From NCBI RefSeq assembly GCF_020523795.1, contig NZ_JAJALI010000004.1, forward strand, positions 310,001 through 374,000: a stretch of 64,000 bases of DNA. The letters run 5' to 3'. The notes under the pieces were generated by a model. It worked only from the letters and a program-made list of their open reading frames with translations. It was not told the DNA's origin and did not search any database. The DNA comes from Ancylobacter sp. Lp-2 (GTDB taxonomy: Bacteria; Pseudomonadota; Alphaproteobacteria; Rhizobiales; Xanthobacteraceae). Made by a program: the position numbers and the translations under genes. Below are positions 1-8,076 of the stretch, piece after piece. Position 1 is the first letter of the stretch. Every line of letters starts with the position of its first letter.

Positions 1-1235
1 GTCGCCACCACCGCTTGCAGCACCGGCGCATCGGTGAGGTCGAGCAGCCCTTCCTCGCCCGGCTCGGCGGCGGCGAAGGCGGTCAGCGTCACCAGCGCCG
101 CCGGCCGCAGCCCCGGCAATTCGCGACGCAGGAAGCCGGCGGCGTGCGGATCCTTGAGGCTGGCGACGAAGATCGGTCGCGGATCGAGCCCCCGTCCGGC
201 CAGCGCCGCGCACAACGCATCCACCGGCGCGGTGTCGCCGGCCATCAGCAGCGAGCGGTAGAACAGGACGGGAATGGTGGGCGTCGCATCGTCCAGCGCG
301 TGATCGGTATCACGGGACGGCGTATCCCCCGCAATGAGTGGGGTGCCTCGCGAATTGGCAGCGAACGGCTCGTCGCCGGATCGGGGGTTCACTTCCTCCG
401 GCGAGGGCGGCACCACCCGAACCGGGCCACTCTCATCGCGGAACCGTGCTCTCCTCTCACCCCATCCCTCTCCACCAACATCGGATGCATCCGATGTTGG
501 TCCCGACGAGTGCAGAACCTGACTACAGCCGGAATCTGTGCGGGGAGAGAGAGCAGGTCGCGCCGAGGGGGAAGCCCTCTCCCCGCGGGGGAGATGGTCG
601 GGTGAAGGGGAACGCCGCTGGGAGGACAATCCGCCAGCGCCGGCCCAGTCATAGAACCCCGCCAGCGGGAGTGGTCGCGGCGGCGGCACCTCGGCCGCGC
701 GCCCGGCATGGCGCCCCAGCAGGGCCAGCAGCGCCCGCATATTGTCCGGCCCGCCGGCGCGGAAATAGCCGAGCAGCGCCGCGAGTTCGTCCGCCGGCAG
801 CGTCGAGGCCTCGGCGAGGCGCGGATCGTCGCGGTCTTCGCCCGGCAGCACGGCGAGCGCGAAGCCATGCGCCCGCGCTGCCGCCGCCAGCCGCTCGACG
901 CCGTAGCGCCACCAGTCGAGCCCGCCGAGCAGCCGCACCACCACGATCCGGGCCTGCGGCGCCAGCCGGTCGACCCAGAGATCGACCGACATCGGGTGCT
1001 TCAGCTCGCGCAGATTGGCGAGGGCGAGAGTGGGCGGTGCAAGGTTCGGCTGCGGAAGCGACGACGGCGTTCCGCCCGGCACGCCCTCCCCGCCGCTATC
1101 CCCGAATGCCCGCGCCAGCGCCGCGAGGTCGCTGTCGGCGAAGGACGCCACCACGATGTCAGTCCGCGCCTGCGCGAGATCGACCGGCTCGGCGAGGTCG
1201 TCGAGCGAGCTGGAGCTGGTGGCGAGGATGTGCAT
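1..1235 (-). CDS. cobN: Cobaltochelatase subunit CobN, N-terminal part (runs off the window)
   Basis: This is the large subunit of aerobic cobaltochelatase, which inserts cobalt into hydrogenobyrinic acid a,c-diamide with CobS and CobT. The frame reads without a stop from the ATG at 1235 to the window edge, giving 411 residues of a protein that is normally about 1100-1300. The N-terminus MHILATSSSSLDDLAEPVDL, then HPMSVDLWVDRL, RLLGGLDWWRYGVERL and VLPGEDRDDPRLAEASTLP, are CobN hallmarks. Family sequence resumes at PVLFYRSLLMAGDTAPVDAL. Between about residues 200 and 305 lies roughly 90-100 residues of low-complexity sequence absent from typical CobN; its DNA is an intergenic-type palindromic repeat. 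The gene lies 148 bp downstream of cobW and is probably co-transcribed with it from the riboswitch at 2571-2775. Confidence 0.95.
   Translation of the reverse strand, partial: MHILATSSSSLDDLAEPVDLAQARTDIVVASFADSDLAALARAFGDSGGEGVPGGTPSSLPQPNLAPPTLALANLRELKHPMSVDLWVDRLAPQARIVVVRLLGGLDWWRYGVERLAAAARAHGFALAVLPGEDRDDPRLAEASTLPADELAALLGYFRAGGPDNMRALLALLGRHAGRAAEVPPPRPLPLAGFYDWAGAGGLSSQRRSPSPDHLPRGERASPSARPALSPRTDSGCSQVLHSSGPTSDASDVGGEGWGERRARFRDESGPVRVVPPSPEEVNPRSGDEPFAANSRGTPLIAGDTPSRDTDHALDDATPTIPVLFYRSLLMAGDTAPVDALCAALAGRGLDPRPIFVASLKDPHAAGFLRRELPGLRPAALVTLTAFAAAEPGEEGLLDLTDAPVLQAVVA
425..615. repeat. Palindromic repeat inserted in frame within cobN
   Basis: The segment resembles intergenic repeats elsewhere in the window: a CCCTCTCCCC/GGGGGAGA hairpin (about 576-595) followed by GGTCGGGTGAAGGGG, and a CTCACCCCATCCCTCTCC arm near 456-473. 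At 474-501 there is a perfect 28-bp self-complementary palindrome centred on ATGCAT. I translated cobN across the whole element and found no stop, so the insertion is tolerated in frame as a Pro/Ser/Arg-rich spacer. It resembles in concept the Rickettsia palindromic elements found inside genes; membership of any named family is not established. Confidence 0.75.
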
Positions 1236-1383
1236 GGCGCCGCTACCGAGCCGCGCCGGTGCGCATCCGCACCCCCGCGCTCACGACGACACCGCCCCCC
1301 CGCGCGCGCTCCCGGGACGCGCCGGTCCCGTCCGGGATCGCCGCCTGCATCGGATCAGCCGCGCGCCGCGCCATCGCCCCGCC

Positions 1384-2439
1384 TCAGGCCGCCACCGGCG
1401 CGCCGGCGAGGATGGCCTCCACCTTCGCCCGGTCGAGCCCCTTCAGCCCGATGGCGACCAGCCGGCCGCCGCGCTCGCCGGCGCCCCAGGGCCGGTCGAA
1501 ATGGTGGTCGACGCGCGGCCCCACCGCCTGCACCAAAAGCCGCATCGGCTTGCCCGCCACCGCGAGGAAGCCCTTCACCCGCAGCACCTCCGCCTCCTCG
1601 GCGGCCCGCGCCACCCGCGCGGCGAACTCGGTAGGGTCGGCAATCTCCGGCACCTCGACGACGAAGCTGTCGAAATCGTCGTGGTCGTGCTCGGCCTCGT
1701 TGTCGTGATGGGTGCGGCGGTTCGCGATGTCGTCCTCGGTGCCCACGCCGAGGCCGAGCAGCACCGCCGGGTCGAGCCGGCCCTGCGTCACGTTCACCAC
1801 CCGCACGCCCTTGGGTAGCTCGGCATCGAGCGCCGCGCGGGCCGTCGCCATCCCCGCGTCGTCGATCAGGTCGGCCTTGGTCAGCACCACCAGGTCGGCG
1901 CAGGCGATCTGGTCGTCGAACACCTCCTCGATCGGGTCGTCATGGTCGAGCGAGGCGTCGGCCGCCCGCTGCTCGGCCAGCGCATCATGGTCATGGGCGA
2001 CGCGGCCGGACGCCAGCGCCTCGCCGTCCACCACCGCGACGACGCCGTCCACCGTCACCCGGCTCTTGATCGCCGGCCAGTGGAAGGCCTGCACCAGCGG
2101 CTTGGGCAGCGCAAGGCCGGAGGTCTCGATCAGGATGTGGTCGACCTTCGGCACGCGGGAGAGGATGGCGTCGAGCGCCGGCACGAAATCGTCGGCCACC
2201 GTGCAGCAGATGCAGCCATTGGCCAGCTCGACGACGTTCTCCTCCGGGCAGGTCTCGATGCCGCAGCCCTTCAGGATGTCGCCGTCAATGCCGACATCGC
2301 CGAACTCGTTGACGATCACCGCGAGGCGCTTGCCCTTGGCGTTCTCCAGCACGTGGCGGATCAGCGTGGTCTTTCCCGCGCCAAGGAAGCCGGTGACGAT
2401 GGTGCAGGGAACACGGGCGAGCGAAGTGGAAGCAGTCAT
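1384..2439 (-). CDS. cobW: CobW, COG0523 P-loop GTPase of cobalamin synthesis
   Basis: This 351-residue G3E-family GTPase is thought to deliver cobalt to the CobN/S/T chelatase. The P-loop GFLGAGKTT sits at the N-terminus, followed by the metal-binding GCICC motif, the LIETSGLA switch region and an NKxD-like TKAD. His/Asp-rich stretches (HDHDALAE, and HHDNEAEHDHDD near residue 235) fit a metallochaperone. The C-terminal CobW_C domain follows. The ATG at 2439 has GGAGACG a few bases upstream. The cobalamin riboswitch upstream indicates repression by B12. cobN follows at 1235. Confidence 0.95.
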   Translation of the reverse strand: MTASTSLARVPCTIVTGFLGAGKTTLIRHVLENAKGKRLAVIVNEFGDVGIDGDILKGCGIETCPEENVVELANGCICCTVADDFVPALDAILSRVPKVDHILIETSGLALPKPLVQAFHWPAIKSRVTVDGVVAVVDGEALASGRVAHDHDALAEQRAADASLDHDDPIEEVFDDQIACADLVVLTKADLIDDAGMATARAALDAELPKGVRVVNVTQGRLDPAVLLGLGVGTEDDIANRRTHHDNEAEHDHDDFDSFVVEVPEIADPTEFAARVARAAEEAEVLRVKGFLAVAGKPMRLLVQAVGPRVDHHFDRPWGAGERGGRLVAIGLKGLDRAKVEAILAGAPVAA

Positions 2440-2570
2440 GAAGGCGTCTCCGGCGGCGTTGCATGTGTGAGGGCACGCCGGCCGCGGGAGGCTTCCCGCG
2501 CACGCCGCCGGCGCCTCGACGGGCCCGCGACGTCACCTGCCTGCCGGGCACCCCGCCGGCACGCACGACC

Positions 2571-2775
2571 GGACCGCCGGCAGGTCTCCTGGCTCGCGGG
2601 TCGCCGCCCTTGCCGCCTTCCCGGATCGCTCCAGTGGCTCTTCGGCTCGGGCTCGCCGCTCACAGTTGCGGGGGCAGCCGCGGAATTGCCGGCCAAGGGA
2701 CTAAGCCCTGGGCCCGCGCACCGCATTCCCTCTTCGTCCCTCCCGGTGAAGGGAGGAAACCGTCGGTCGCGGCCA
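2571..2775 (-). promoter_or_regulatory. Cobalamin (AdoCbl) riboswitch controlling cobW-cobN
   Basis: Read on the minus strand, the B12 box GCTGCCCCCGCAACTGT is at 2678-2662, followed by GAGCCACTGG, GGGAAGGC and GCGAGCCAGGAGACC at about 2597-2580. These are the core of the cobalamin aptamer. Flanking arms (near 2765-2772 and 2571-2578) can form P1 with one mismatch. Downstream, before cobW, a 7-bp GC hairpin with a 4-nt loop lies at 2483-2500. It lacks a T tract, so it may be part of the expression platform rather than a simple terminator. Confidence 0.93.
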
Positions 2776-2844
2776 CTAAAGGAGCGCGGCGGGGGAATGT
2801 CAACGCGGGGGCATTGCGGCGCACCCGCCCGGCGTTATAGTTGA

Positions 2845-3047
2845 AGCCAGTCGACGGTTCCCGTGATGGGCACGGGACGCAAGACGGGAACGCGGTGGGA
2901 CCAGACTTCCTCGGAAGCTTGGTCGATTCCGTGGCTGCCCCCGCAACTGTAAGCGGCGAGCCTACCTCTACTGGCCACTGGCGTTCGCGCCGGGAAGGCG
3001 GAGGGACGGGCGACGACCCGCGAGCCAGGAGACCGGCCGTCGACATC
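2845..3047 (+). promoter_or_regulatory. Cobalamin riboswitch controlling cbtBA-cobUOQ
   Basis: This second aptamer diverges from the one controlling cobW. The B12 box GCTGCCCCCGCAACTGT is at 2934-2950, preceded by GGGAACGCGGTG and followed by GCCACTGG, GGGAAGGCGG and GCGAGCCAGGAGACC at 3020-3034. The P1 arms GTCGACGG (2850-2857) and CCGTCGAC (3037-3044) pair perfectly. The cbtB start is 54 bp beyond the aptamer, behind GAAGGAGACGACC. Sequestration of that ribosome-binding site or early termination would be the expected mode; the sequence does not decide which. Confidence 0.95.
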
Positions 3048-3100
3048 ACTCCGGCCATCGCGGTGGCCGGCCCTCGGGTGGAGGGCAGAAGGAGACGACC

Positions 3101-3292
3101 ATGAATAGCCTGAACGCGCATCCGCATTCCGCCGCCGCCGCGACCGAGACCCCGGCCTCGCGCGCGCTCGCCATCACCTTCGCCGCGCTGCTCGGCGTGT
3201 TCGTGATCGGCGGGGTGGGCTTCTCCCACATCGCCGCCGCGCACAATGCGGCGCACGACGTACGCCACGTCAACGCCTTCCCCTGCCACTGA
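3101..3292 (+). CDS. cbtB: CbtB, small subunit of predicted cobalt transporter
   Basis: A 63-residue protein with one membrane helix (about residues 22-42, ITFAALLGVFVIGGVGF) and a His-containing C-terminal tail ending VRHVNAFPCH, the conserved CbtB signature. CbtB and CbtA are predicted to form a B12-regulated cobalt importer; the assignment in the literature rests on riboswitch and locus association. Here the pair is first behind a cobalamin riboswitch. The start is supported by GGAGACG just upstream. cbtA starts 11 bp after the stop. Confidence 0.93.
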   Translation: MNSLNAHPHSAAAATETPASRALAITFAALLGVFVIGGVGFSHIAAAHNAAHDVRHVNAFPCH

Positions 3293-3303
3293 CGGGGGTT
3301 TCC

Positions 3304-4053
3304 ATGTCCCTGTTCCGGACGATCCTGCTCGTCGCGCTGGTGGCGGGCATCGCTACCGGCGTGGCTTCCGCCGCCGTGCATCTGTTCACCACCGTGCCGC
3401 TGATCCTCAAGGCCGAGACCTTCGAGGGCGGGGAAGCCGCCCCGGCGGCCGAGGCTCAGGCCGACGCGCACGTGCACGCCTCGACCGAGGCGCACAGCCA
3501 TGCCGCCGGTGCCGCCGACGACCATCACCACGATCCCGAGGCGTGGTCCCCCGCCGACGGCTTCGAGCGCAACGCCTTCACCGTCGTCGCCAGCATCCTC
3601 ACCGCCTTCGGTTTCGGCCTTCTCCTGGTCGCCGCCACCGAGCTGAAGGGCGGCCTGTCGGGCTGGCGCGAGGGCGTGCTGTGGGGCCTCGCCGGCTTCG
3701 CGGTGTTCACCCTCGCCCCCGGCCTCGGCCTGCCGCCGGAGTTGCCCGCCATGCCGGCGGCGGACCTGATGGCGCGCCAGCTGTGGTGGATCGGCACCGC
3801 GCTCGCCACCGCCGTCGGCCTCGCCTTGCTGGTCTATGGCCGCTCGCCGCTGCTGGCGGCGCTCGGCGTGCTGGTCATCCTGGCGCCGCATCTCATAGGC
3901 GCGCCGCAGCCCGACAGCCATGACAGCCCGATCCCGGAAGCGCTGCACCATAGCTTCGTCGTCGCCTCGGTGGCGGTGAGCTTCCTGTTCTGGGTGCTGC
4001 TCGGCGGCCTGTCCGGCTGGCTGCGTCCGCGCCTCGGCGCGGCGGCGGCCTGA
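3304..4053 (+). CDS. cbtA: CbtA, integral membrane subunit of predicted cobalt transporter
   Basis: A 249-residue membrane protein with an N-terminal helix (LFRTILLVALVAGIATGV) and about four more hydrophobic segments. A periplasmic or cytosolic loop at residues about 55-80 is very rich in His and Asp (HVHASTEAHSHAAGAADDHH), which suits metal capture. Length and layout match CbtA (COG5446). It lies between cbtB and cobU in the riboswitch-controlled operon. Confidence 0.93.
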   Translation: MSLFRTILLVALVAGIATGVASAAVHLFTTVPLILKAETFEGGEAAPAAEAQADAHVHASTEAHSHAAGAADDHHHDPEAWSPADGFERNAFTVVASILTAFGFGLLLVAATELKGGLSGWREGVLWGLAGFAVFTLAPGLGLPPELPAMPAADLMARQLWWIGTALATAVGLALLVYGRSPLLAALGVLVILAPHLIGAPQPDSHDSPIPEALHHSFVVASVAVSFLFWVLLGGLSGWLRPRLGAAAA

Positions 4054-4059
4054 ACCGCC

Positions 4060-4563
4060 ATGCCGTTCACCCTCGTCCTCGGCGGCGCGCGCTCCGGCAA
4101 GAGCCGCCACGCCGAGGCGCTGGTCGAGCGCTTCCCTGCGCCGTGGTACTACCTCGCCACGGCGCAGGCCTATGATGCCGAGATGGAAGAGCGCATCGCC
4201 CAGCATCGCGACCGACGCGGCGAGGGCTGGATCGGTGTCGAGGCGCCGCACGACCTCGCCGGCGCGCTCGGCGCCCTGCCCTCCGGCGCCCCGGTGCTCA
4301 TCGACTGCCTGACCCTCTGGCTGTCCAACCGCATGCTGGCCGACGCCGATCCCGGCCTCGATTCGGCGATCCTCGAGGCCGAGCTGCTCGCCCATGACGG
4401 CCCGGTGGTGGCGGTGTCCAACGAGGTCGGGCTCGGCATCGTGCCGGACAACGCGCTGGCCCGCCGCTTCCGCGATGCCCAGGGTCGGCTCAACCAGCGC
4501 CTCGCCGAGGTCGCCGACGAGGTGATCCTGGTGGTCGCCGGCATTCCGTTGAAGGTGAAATGA
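4060..4563 (+). CDS. cobU: Adenosylcobinamide kinase / adenosylcobinamide-phosphate guanylyltransferase
   Basis: This bifunctional CobU/CobP enzyme (167 aa) phosphorylates adenosylcobinamide and transfers GMP to give AdoCbi-GDP for nucleotide-loop assembly. The P-loop GGARSGKS starts at residue 8; YLATAQAYDAEMEERI, HRDRRGEGW and LIDCLTLWLSNRM are family motifs, and VSNEVGLGIVP precedes the C-terminal half. The start follows the cbtA stop by 6 bp. The stop overlaps the next start as ATGA at 4560-4563, indicating translational coupling with cobO. Confidence 0.95.
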   Translation: MPFTLVLGGARSGKSRHAEALVERFPAPWYYLATAQAYDAEMEERIAQHRDRRGEGWIGVEAPHDLAGALGALPSGAPVLIDCLTLWLSNRMLADADPGLDSAILEAELLAHDGPVVAVSNEVGLGIVPDNALARRFRDAQGRLNQRLAEVADEVILVVAGIPLKVK

Positions 4564-5177
4564 TGCCCGACATCTCCGCCGAGGAGGCGACGCGCCATCG
4601 CGAGAAGATGGCGAAGCGCAAGGCGGTGCAGGACGCCGAGGTGGCCGGCAAGACCGTCGAGAAGGGCCTGCTGATCGTCCATACGGGCGCCGGCAAGGGC
4701 AAGTCGACCGCCGCTTTCGGCCTCGCTTTGCGCATTCTCGGCCATGGTGGCCGGGTGGGCGTGGTGCAGTTCATCAAGGGCGCCTGGCACTCGGCCGAGC
4801 GCGACGCGCTCTCGGTCTTCGGCGACCGGGTCGAGTGGCACTCCATGGGCGAGGGCTTCACCTGGGAGACGCAGGACAAGGCCCGCGACATCGCCGCCTG
4901 CGCCCGCGCCTTCGAGAAGGCGCAAGAGCTGATGGAAGACCCGTCCATCGGCCTCGTCATCCTCGACGAGCTCAACATCGCCTTGCGCTACGACTACCTG
5001 CCGCTCGACGAGGTGATCGCAGTGCTCACGCAGCGCCGCCCGGATCTGCACGTCGTCGTCACCGGCCGCAACGCCAAGCCGGAGCTGGTCGAGGCCGCCG
5101 ACCTCGTCACCGAGATGACGCTGGCGAAGCACCACTTCAAGGCGGGCGTGAAGGCGCAGAAGGGCATCGAGTTCTGA
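4560..5177 (+). CDS. cobO: Cob(I)yrinic acid a,c-diamide adenosyltransferase CobO
   Basis: A 205-residue CobO/BtuR-type corrinoid adenosyltransferase that attaches the 5'-deoxyadenosyl group to cobalt. It has the ATP loop GAGKGKSTAAFG, VGVVQFIKGAW, GEGFTWETQD and the LVILDELNIALRYDYLP segment typical of the family. Two adjacent ATGs (4560 and 4563) could start it; the first overlaps the cobU stop. Transcription continues through a TM2 gene into cobQ. Confidence 0.95.
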   Translation: MMPDISAEEATRHREKMAKRKAVQDAEVAGKTVEKGLLIVHTGAGKGKSTAAFGLALRILGHGGRVGVVQFIKGAWHSAERDALSVFGDRVEWHSMGEGFTWETQDKARDIAACARAFEKAQELMEDPSIGLVILDELNIALRYDYLPLDEVIAVLTQRRPDLHVVVTGRNAKPELVEAADLVTEMTLAKHHFKAGVKAQKGIEF

Positions 5178-5267
5178 TGCCGCCCCCTCGAAATCCCGCA
5201 GCGTCATCCCTATCTGCAGGGGGACGCCGGATGTCGCGGCGTGGTCATCAGATGGAGTTGCGCGTCC

Positions 5268-5492
5268 ATGCGCTCGACGCCCGTTGCCTATCTCTTCTGG
5301 CTGTTCGGCCTCATCGGGGTCTGCGGCATTCACCGCTTCTATGCCGGCCGCTACTGGACCGGCGCGCTGTGGCTGCTGACGCTCGGCCTGCTCGGCATCG
5401 GCCAGATCGTCGACCTCTTCCTCATCCCTGGCATGGTGCGCGAGGCCAATCTGGAGCGCCGCGTCGACTATCTGGAAGCACGCCGCTCATAA
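5268..5492 (+). CDS. TM2-domain membrane protein
   Basis: A 74-residue protein (start ATG at 5268 with GGAG at 5254) with the TM2 domain pattern: helix FWLFGLIGVCGIHRFYAGRY, a tight turn, then helix LWLLTLGLLGIGQIVDLFLI. The family's GxHRFY..R motif is intact. Function is unknown; TM2 proteins are small membrane proteins found in many contexts. A GTG 27 bp further upstream would add residues with no family support. It sits between cobO and cobQ with 23 bp to cobQ, so it is probably transcribed with the cob genes. Confidence 0.85.
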   Translation: MRSTPVAYLFWLFGLIGVCGIHRFYAGRYWTGALWLLTLGLLGIGQIVDLFLIPGMVREANLERRVDYLEARRS

Positions 5493-5514
5493 CGGTCTGC
5501 TCTAAGGTTCGGCG

Positions 5515-6993
5515 ATGACCGCCGCCACGCGCGAAGGCCGTGCCCTGATGTTCCAGGGTACCGGCTCGGATGTCGGCAAGTCGCTGATCGTCGCCGGCCT
5601 CGCCCGCGCCTTCGCCCGGCAGGGTCTGCGGGTGCGTCCCTTCAAGCCGCAGAACATGTCGAACAATGCCGCCGTCACGCAGGACGGCGGCGAGATCGGC
5701 CGCGCGCAGGCGCTGCAGGCCCGCGCCGCCTTCGTGCCGCCCAGCGTGCACATGAACCCGGTGCTGCTGAAGCCGCAGAGCGAGACGGGATCGCAGATCG
5801 TCGTGCAGGGCAAGGCATGGCGGAGCGCCCGCGCCAGCGACTACCAGCGCCTCAAGCCCGAGCTGATGGCGCCAGTGCTGGAGAGCTTCGAGAAGCTCCG
5901 CGCGGAGGCCGACCTCATGCTGGTGGAAGGCGCCGGCTCGGCCTCGGAGATCAACCTGCGCGCCGCCGACATCGCCAACATGGGCTTCGCCCGCGCCGCC
6001 AATGTGCCGGTGATCCTGATCGGCGACATCGACCGCGGCGGTGTCATCGCCAGCCTGGTCGGCACCCGCGCGGTGATCGACCCGGCCGACGCGGCAATGA
6101 TCAAGGGCTTCCTGGTCAACCGCTTCCGCGGCGACCCGGCGCTGTTCGCGAGCGGCATGGACGAGATCGCCCGCCGCACCGCGTGGGAAAATCTCGGCCT
6201 GATCCCGTTCTTTAAGAATGCCCACCGCCTGCCCGCCGAGGACGCGCTCGCCCTCGATGCCGTCCCGCAGGCCAAACCCGGCGCCCGCCTGCGCATCGCC
6301 GTGCCGCTCCTGCCGCGCATCTCCAATTTCGACGACCTCGACCCCTTGGAGGCCGAGCCGGCGGTCGAGCTGATCCGCCTGCGCCCCAGCCAGCCGCTGC
6401 CGGGCGACATCGACCTCGTCATCCTGCCCGGCTCGAAATCCACCATTGCCGATCTCGCCGAGCTGCGCGCCGCTGGCTGGGACATCGACATCGCCGCCCA
6501 TGCGCGGCGCGGCGGCCGGGTGCTCGGCCTATGCGGCGGCTACCAGATGCTCGGCCGCTCCATCGACGATCCCATCGGTATCGAGGGCCCCGCCGGCAAG
6601 GTTCCCGGCCTCGGCCTGCTCGATGTCGACACCGTGCTGACGGCGGAAAAGCGCCTCGTGCCGATCACCGGCGTGAGCGCCGACGGCATCGCCTTCCATG
6701 GCTACGAGATGCATATGGGCGTGACGGAAGGCCCCGACCGCGCCCGCCCCTTTGCCCGCATCGACGGCGAGGGCGTCGAGGGTGCCGTCTCCGCCGATGG
6801 CCGCGTCGTCGGTACCTACGCGCATGGCCTGTTCGCCGACGACGCCCAGCGCTCGGCCTGGCTCACCCGCCTCGGCGCCCCGCCGAGCGCACTCGACTAC
6901 GAGGCCGGCGTCGACGCCGCGCTCGACGAGCTGGCCGACCACCTCGCCCGCCATGTGAAGCTGGAGCGGCTCTTGGAGATCGCGCGGGGCTAG
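5515..6993 (+). CDS. cobQ: Cobyric acid synthase CobQ
   Basis: This 492-residue glutamine-dependent amidotransferase amidates adenosylcobyrinate a,c-diamide at four side chains. The N-terminal ATP-binding domain has [17 protein letters not shown] and [13 protein letters not shown]. The C-terminal class I glutaminase-like domain carries the nucleophile in [12 protein letters not shown] and the His in YAHGLF. Length is normal. Its stop codon shares the CTAG at 6990-6993 with the stop of convergent cobD. Confidence 0.96.
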   Translation: MTAATREGRALMFQGTGSDVGKSLIVAGLARAFARQGLRVRPFKPQNMSNNAAVTQDGGEIGRAQALQARAAFVPPSVHMNPVLLKPQSETGSQIVVQGKAWRSARASDYQRLKPELMAPVLESFEKLRAEADLMLVEGAGSASEINLRAADIANMGFARAANVPVILIGDIDRGGVIASLVGTRAVIDPADAAMIKGFLVNRFRGDPALFASGMDEIARRTAWENLGLIPFFKNAHRLPAEDALALDAVPQAKPGARLRIAVPLLPRISNFDDLDPLEAEPAVELIRLRPSQPLPGDIDLVILPGSKSTIADLAELRAAGWDIDIAAHARRGGRVLGLCGGYQMLGRSIDDPIGIEGPAGKVPGLGLLDVDTVLTAEKRLVPITGVSADGIAFHGYEMHMGVTEGPDRARPFARIDGEGVEGAVSADGRVVGTYAHGLFADDAQRSAWLTRLGAPPSALDYEAGVDAALDELADHLARHVKLERLLEIARG

Positions 6994-7967
6994 AACGCCC
7001 AGAACGCCGCCGCCCCGGCGCCGGCCAGCGCGATCAACAGCCCGTCGGTGATGCGGTACAGCGCCAGCGCCCGCCTGATATCCGCCGCGGTGCACTCCCG
7101 CCGCCCGCCGGTGCCCATATAGCCATCCGTCACCAGCTGGCCGTGATAGACGCGCGGCCCGGCGAGGGCGAGCCCCAATGCCCCCGCGAGCGCCGCCTCC
7201 GGCCAGCCGGCATTCGGCGATTTGTGGAACCGCGCGTCGCGCCGCACCGCCCGCCACGCGTCCCGCGCGGAGGCGCCCGGCATCAGGAAGGCCGCCGCGA
7301 TCATCAGCCCGCCTGCCAGCCGCGAGGCCGGTAGGTTGATCAGGTCGTCGAAGCGCGCCGCCGCCCGGCCGAAATCGAGGAAGCGCGGCGTGCGGTGGCC
7401 GATCATGCTATCGGCGGTGTTGGCCGCCTTGTACAGGCAGATGCCCGGCAGCCCGCCGATCGCCATCCATAGCGCCGGCGCCACGATGCCGTCGGAGAAA
7501 TTCTCCGCGAGGCTCTCGATCGCCGCCCGCGACACCCCGGCCTCGTCGAGCGCCTCCGGGTCGCGGCCGACGATCATCGACACCGCCGCCCGCCCCTCGG
7601 CGAGCCCCGCATCGAGCCCCTCCGCCACCCGTGCGACGTGCTCATAAAGGCTGCGCTGCGCCAGCAGCGCCGAGCCGAGCACCGCCACCGCGAGGAAGCC
7701 GAAGGGGATCGCCAGCAGCACCTTCTGCGCCATGAGCCCGGCCCCGACGCACACGGTCAGCAGCACCAGCAGCGCGACGAGGCCGGCGAACTGGCGCAGG
7801 CGTGGCGGGACACCCTCGCGGTTGAGATGGCGGTCGAGAAAGGCGATCAGCCGCCCCGCCCACATTACCGGATGGCCGATGCGCGCCACGAGCAATGCCG
7901 GATAGCCGAAAGCGGCCTCGAACAGCAGCGCGACAAGGGTTAAACCGAGGGTGAGCTCCGGCGCCAT
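6990..7967 (-). CDS. cobD: Adenosylcobinamide-phosphate synthase CobD (CbiB)
   Basis: A 325-residue polytopic membrane protein that joins the aminopropanol arm to adenosylcobyric acid. Family motifs include [20 protein letters not shown] near the N-terminus, [21 protein letters not shown] with [19 protein letters not shown] in the middle, and [16 protein letters not shown] near the end. The ATG at 7967 (MAPELTLGL) matches normal CbiB length; upstream in-frame codons do not look like the family. The gene is convergent with cobQ and divergent from recQ. Confidence 0.94.
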   Translation of the reverse strand: MAPELTLGLTLVALLFEAAFGYPALLVARIGHPVMWAGRLIAFLDRHLNREGVPPRLRQFAGLVALLVLLTVCVGAGLMAQKVLLAIPFGFLAVAVLGSALLAQRSLYEHVARVAEGLDAGLAEGRAAVSMIVGRDPEALDEAGVSRAAIESLAENFSDGIVAPALWMAIGGLPGICLYKAANTADSMIGHRTPRFLDFGRAAARFDDLINLPASRLAGGLMIAAAFLMPGASARDAWRAVRRDARFHKSPNAGWPEAALAGALGLALAGPRVYHGQLVTDGYMGTGGRRECTAADIRRALALYRITDGLLIALAGAGAAAFWAF

Positions 7968-8076
7968 CCGCACTGATTCTCTCAAAACCGGCAGGAGGCC
8001 GCACCATGTCCATCGCCGCCACGGCCGTCCAGCGTTTGTCAGCCGTCCATAGCCAATCCGCCGGGCGTCGCGCGGC

